Positions 5,848 through 7,813 of a stretch of DNA of 7,813 bases are shown piece after piece; within the stretch, counting starts at the first letter, position 1; every line of letters starts with the position of its first letter. The notes beneath the pieces are model-generated. The model was not told the DNA's origin. It made no database searches and saw only the letters and a list, made by a program, of their open reading frames with translations. The position numbers and the translations under genes are program-made. Origin of the DNA: Methylococcaceae bacterium UBA7658. GTDB taxonomy: Bacteria > Pseudomonadota > Gammaproteobacteria > Methylococcales > Methylomonadaceae. Location of the stretch: NCBI GenBank assembly GCA_002483425.1, contig DLHW01000073.1, positions 1 through 7,813 on the forward strand. Direction: 5' to 3'.

Positions 5848-6312
5848 CTATGATAATTTCTTAACCATAATATCGCCCGAACGACCGCACCAAGTGCAAG
5901 GCGCGAAGCTTTGCCAGCCAAGTTTGCCATACCATCTTTGTTTATCCAGCGTAAACAGGTAGAGCGTCGAAATGCCGAAAAACGATTTGGCTTGTTGTTC
6001 AACGGTCGAACACAACGCCTGACCAATACCTTGCCGCCTAAATTCAGGCGTTACATAAACACCGCCGAGCCACGGCGTAAGGTCTTCACGGCCAGGGAGA
6101 TCGTGGACACGGAGCGCAGCCGTCCCGAAAACTTGCGTCCCTTCATGTGCAACCCACGCTATCGGGAGCGTGTCAGAATTTAGATGACTTCGAAATTTGG
6201 CTGCCCTAGATTCTACGGTTTCCTCCGTTAGAATAAGCCGCCAATGCTCGGCCACCCACGGGGCAAGGGTTTCGATGAATTCGGGATGATTCGCAAGCAG
6301 GCTAATTTCCAT
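5848..6312 (-). CDS. GNAT-family N-acetyltransferase
   Basis: The 154-residue length fits a single GNAT domain. The acetyl-CoA motif A is LGGVYVTPEFRRQGIGQAL (82-100), with the RRQGIG pyrophosphate loop at 92-97. A C-terminal YGKLGW (128-133), typical of the motif B region (family FYxKLGF), includes Tyr128, the usual general-acid position. The N-terminal part (about 15-60) with WVAEHW and PIAWVAHEGTQVFG fits motifs C and D. It would transfer an acetyl group from acetyl-CoA to an amine; the acceptor is unknown. It lies 36 bases downstream of the MAPEG stop on the same strand and is probably co-transcribed. A purine-rich AAGGAA lies upstream but about 15 bases away, so translation may be weak or coupled. 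Confidence 0.85.
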   Translation of the reverse strand: MEISLLANHPEFIETLAPWVAEHWRLILTEETVESRAAKFRSHLNSDTLPIAWVAHEGTQVFGTAALRVHDLPGREDLTPWLGGVYVTPEFRRQGIGQALCSTVEQQAKSFFGISTLYLFTLDKQRWYGKLGWQSFAPCTWCGRSGDIMVKKLS

Positions 6313-6348
6313 AAGTTGCGTTTAATAGTTCCTTGCTAAGAATTTTTG

Positions 6349-6897
6349 TTAACCGAAAGACACTTGGACAACATAACGAAACCAAATAACACCTAGCGCA
6401 ATGCAACTTGCAGCCCACGTTGCAAAACGATACGGCACCCAATTCACAGCCATATAGATAATAGCATGGAGACATCTGAGTATAACAAAAGTCCAGGCGA
6501 GTATAATTTGGGCATTATCCGTTTCTTTTGCGATCAGCATCAGGATGCAAATCACATATAAAAGGGATGGTACCTGCATTAGGTTGTTAAATGTCCTGGC
6601 TGGGCGTTCTAAACGATCATCGGTGGGTATATTCGATTTAAAATCGGCATAATAGCTTACGGAAGCATAACCCCGAATAACAGCAACGTTTCGGACGGTT
6701 ACCATAACAAACCACACCAAAGCAGTGAGGGCAAAAAGTGCAGCCATTGGAGCAATAAGCGACTCTGAGCGGGTAGTGTAATGTTCCTGGGTAACTATCC
6801 AAAATATCCATGCGATGGCTAAGCAAACAATTATGACCGGTGCGGTGTAAATCCGCGTTAAAGAAGTAGCTGGAGCGTTGGCGTTTATAGGAGACAT
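6349..6897 (-). CDS. MAPEG-family membrane protein
   Basis: The 182-residue inner-membrane protein has hydrophobic segments at about 17-36, 46-72, 108-124, 129-149 and 157-178. The MAPEG signature is seen in ERPARTFNNLMQVPSLLYV (97-115, family RxxRAxxNxxExxP) and in FVILRCLHAIIYMAVNW (137-153, family RxxHxxxY). The usual four-helix MAPEG core is about 130 residues; here an extra hydrophobic N-terminal segment and a 30-residue polar loop are present. Eukaryotic members conjugate glutathione to electrophiles or make eicosanoids; most bacterial ones have no assigned substrate. The start ATG has AGGA eight bases upstream. It leads the probable operon MAPEG-GNAT-VOC and is divergent from the HxlR regulator, which likely controls it. 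Confidence 0.85.
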   Translation of the reverse strand: MSPINANAPATSLTRIYTAPVIIVCLAIAWIFWIVTQEHYTTRSESLIAPMAALFALTALVWFVMVTVRNVAVIRGYASVSYYADFKSNIPTDDRLERPARTFNNLMQVPSLLYVICILMLIAKETDNAQIILAWTFVILRCLHAIIYMAVNWVPYRFATWAASCIALGVIWFRYVVQVSFG

Positions 6898-6920
6898 AGA
6901 CGATTTCCTGGTAAGGTAAA

Positions 6921-6988
6921 TTACAAATTAATTAGTGTCATCAATAAATACTTGCAAGTTGCAACTAATTATCCTAAATTAATTGTAA
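6921..6988. promoter_or_regulatory. Symmetric divergent operator/promoter between the MAPEG operon and hxlR-type gene
   Basis: The palindrome ACTTGCAAGT (6950-6959) is centred at 6954.5. An outer inverted repeat, TTACAAATTAATTAG (6921-6935) against CTAAATTAATTGTAA (6974-6988), pairs at 12 of 15 positions and is centred on exactly the same point. TTGCAA at 6952-6957, itself palindromic, with TAAATT at 6975-6980 and a 17-base spacer makes a plausible plus-strand promoter. The same TTGCAA could serve the minus strand with TAATTA at 6934-6929. TTGCAA recurs at 6959-6964 and 6990-6995. This fits a dimeric regulator such as HxlR acting on both genes. Confidence 0.5.
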
Positions 6989-7006
6989 ATTGCAAGTGAT
7001 TTGAAA

Positions 7007-7423
7007 ATGCCTAAATCGAAACTTAACAATAAATGTCCAATCGACTATGCACTTGAAGTATTTGGCGACAGGTGGACTTTGCTGGTGCTACGCGATTTGA
7101 TGCTGAGCGGGAAGCGATATTATCGTGAATTAATGACTTCGAGAGAGGGTATAGCCACTAACATTTTGGCATCTCGCCTCCGAAAAATGGAAACCGATGG
7201 GCTAATTGTCCGTAAACAAAACCCTGAGGACAAACGGCAGGTTTTTTATGAGGTAACGGAAAAAGCCCTCGACCTGATACCCGTCCTGCTCGAAATCAGC
7301 CGTTGGAGCGTCATTTACGACAATGACTCGGCTGCCCCGCCTGAACTCATGCAGCGTTTAAATCAAGAACCTGAGCTGCTTATTGCCGAATTGAAAGAAA
7401 CGGCACGAACCCGGCAAGACTGA
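7007..7423 (+). CDS. HxlR-family winged-helix transcriptional regulator
   Basis: The 138-residue product matches HxlR regulators along its length: NKCPIDYALEVFGDRWTLLV (8-27), LRDLMLSGKRYYRELM (28-43), IATNILASRLRKMETDGLIV (49-68) and KRQVFYEVTEKALDL (77-91). Cys10 before Pro is the conserved family cysteine; in several members (YodB/HypR type) it senses quinones, aldehydes or disulphide stress. The open frame begins at a TTG at 7001, but the ATG at 7007 is preferred because AAGTGA lies at a suitable distance before it. The gene is divergent from the MAPEG-GNAT-VOC genes over a symmetric intergenic region, so it probably controls them and itself. The Cys-based sensing is inferred from relatives. 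Confidence 0.9.
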   Translation: MPKSKLNNKCPIDYALEVFGDRWTLLVLRDLMLSGKRYYRELMTSREGIATNILASRLRKMETDGLIVRKQNPEDKRQVFYEVTEKALDLIPVLLEISRWSVIYDNDSAAPPELMQRLNQEPELLIAELKETARTRQD

Positions 7424-7522
7424 CATCTTTTTGCAATATGAACATGATTAGCTTATTAATTTAATGTGCAAGATACGAATTCTCAATACTATTTACCGGA
7501 AATTCAGGCTGATGAAAAATTG

Positions 7523-7550
7523 AGATGAACATATTAAATAGTCATCATCT
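7523..7550. terminator. Possible bidirectional terminator between convergent genes
   Basis: AGATGA (7523-7528) and TCATCT (7545-7550) form a 6-bp inverted repeat with a 16-base loop, between the convergent HxlR and GyrI-like genes. On the plus strand it is followed by TTGTT, and on the minus strand by CAATTTTT. The loop is long and the stem short, so this is a positional guess. Confidence 0.3.
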
Positions 7551-7569
7551 TTGTTAACCTTGATGACGG

Positions 7570-7813
7570 CTATGACATTGGCTGACGAATAATGGTTTTC
7601 CATTTTTTGGGATCCGCACGGCGAATATCGCTCAGGTAAATTTCGTGATGTTTTCCTCTTCGCCCGGTTCGGGCATCAATGAAGTCGTGAACGTGTTGGA
7701 TAGTCGGCCCTTCTTCCGAGAACGGGCCGACATGCATAATTTGCGCGCAGCGGCCTTCGGCAAACGCTTGAAACCGCAGTTTCGGCAATGCTGGTGGATT
7801 TTTCTTTTTCTGA
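7570..7813 (-). CDS. GyrI-like small-molecule-binding domain protein, C-terminal part (cut by window end)
   Basis: The frame is open from the window edge to the TAG at 7570-7572 and gives about 81 residues. They contain KLRFQAFAEGRCAQIMHVGP, FSEEGPTIQHVHDFI, GKHHEIYLSDIRRADPKKW and end KTIIRQPMS. This is the typical C-terminal half of bacterial GyrI-like domain proteins of about 200 residues, which have the fold of the effector domain of SoxS/BmrR-type regulators and bind small or toxic molecules. A TTG at 7786-7788 is a possible start codon by code only. The reading frame continues upstream of it with a lysine-rich stretch and proline pair that fits the family, so the true start lies outside the window. 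The gene converges on the HxlR gene. Confidence 0.8.
   Translation of the reverse strand, partial: QKKKNPPALPKLRFQAFAEGRCAQIMHVGPFSEEGPTIQHVHDFIDARTGRRGKHHEIYLSDIRRADPKKWKTIIRQPMS

Noticed and set aside
1..7813. CRISPR arrays, tRNA or rRNA genes, transposase genes
   Set aside because: No regularly spaced repeats, no tRNA-like cloverleaf sequence recognised, no rRNA stretches and no transposase-like reading frames were seen.

Overview
The window reads as chromosomal accessory DNA of a proteobacterium, probably a gammaproteobacterium. That is inferred from the family make-up (MerR, HxlR, MAPEG, GNAT, GyrI-like, NrtS-like) and from attC-like sites that resemble the long, Vibrio-type (VCR-like) integron sites. 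The genus cannot be fixed from this sequence. A methylotroph or methanotroph is a guess prompted only by the one-carbon genes.

Left part (1-2027): the tail of an unidentified gene (+) ends against a methylenetetrahydrofolate-reductase-like gene (-). Divergent from that gene is a PanB-like (ketopantoate hydroxymethyltransferase family) gene that is clearly dead: two in-frame stops and two frameshifts, with the family fold readable across all frames.

Middle (2063-3273): two genes on the minus strand, a SnoaL-like protein and a four-helix membrane protein. Each is followed by a ~116-120 bp element whose first bases contain the gene's own TGA stop. The two elements share sequence blocks, have a G/C-rich arm pair with an unpaired base, and one ends in a perfect GTTAGGC core. 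They look like integron attC sites, so this is probably a small cassette cluster without an integrase in view, sitting between the one-carbon genes.

Next (3328-5345): a short single-barrel MetE-like methyltransferase (-). It is preceded on the same strand by an NrtS-like two-helix protein gene broken by a one-base shift in a run of seven T, and then by a divergent MerR regulator with a C-terminal CxxC-x8-CxxC cysteine cluster. MTHFR-like, PanB-like and MetE-like genes together suggest a folate or methyl-group side pathway that is decaying and has been interrupted by cassettes.

Right part (5453-7813): a probable minus-strand operon MAPEG - GNAT acetyltransferase - VOC/glyoxalase-like protein is divergent from an HxlR-type regulator with the family's N-terminal Cys-Pro. 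The shared intergenic region has concentric dyad symmetry and looks like a common operator. This could be an electrophile- or redox-responsive detoxification unit. The window ends inside a GyrI-like gene (-).
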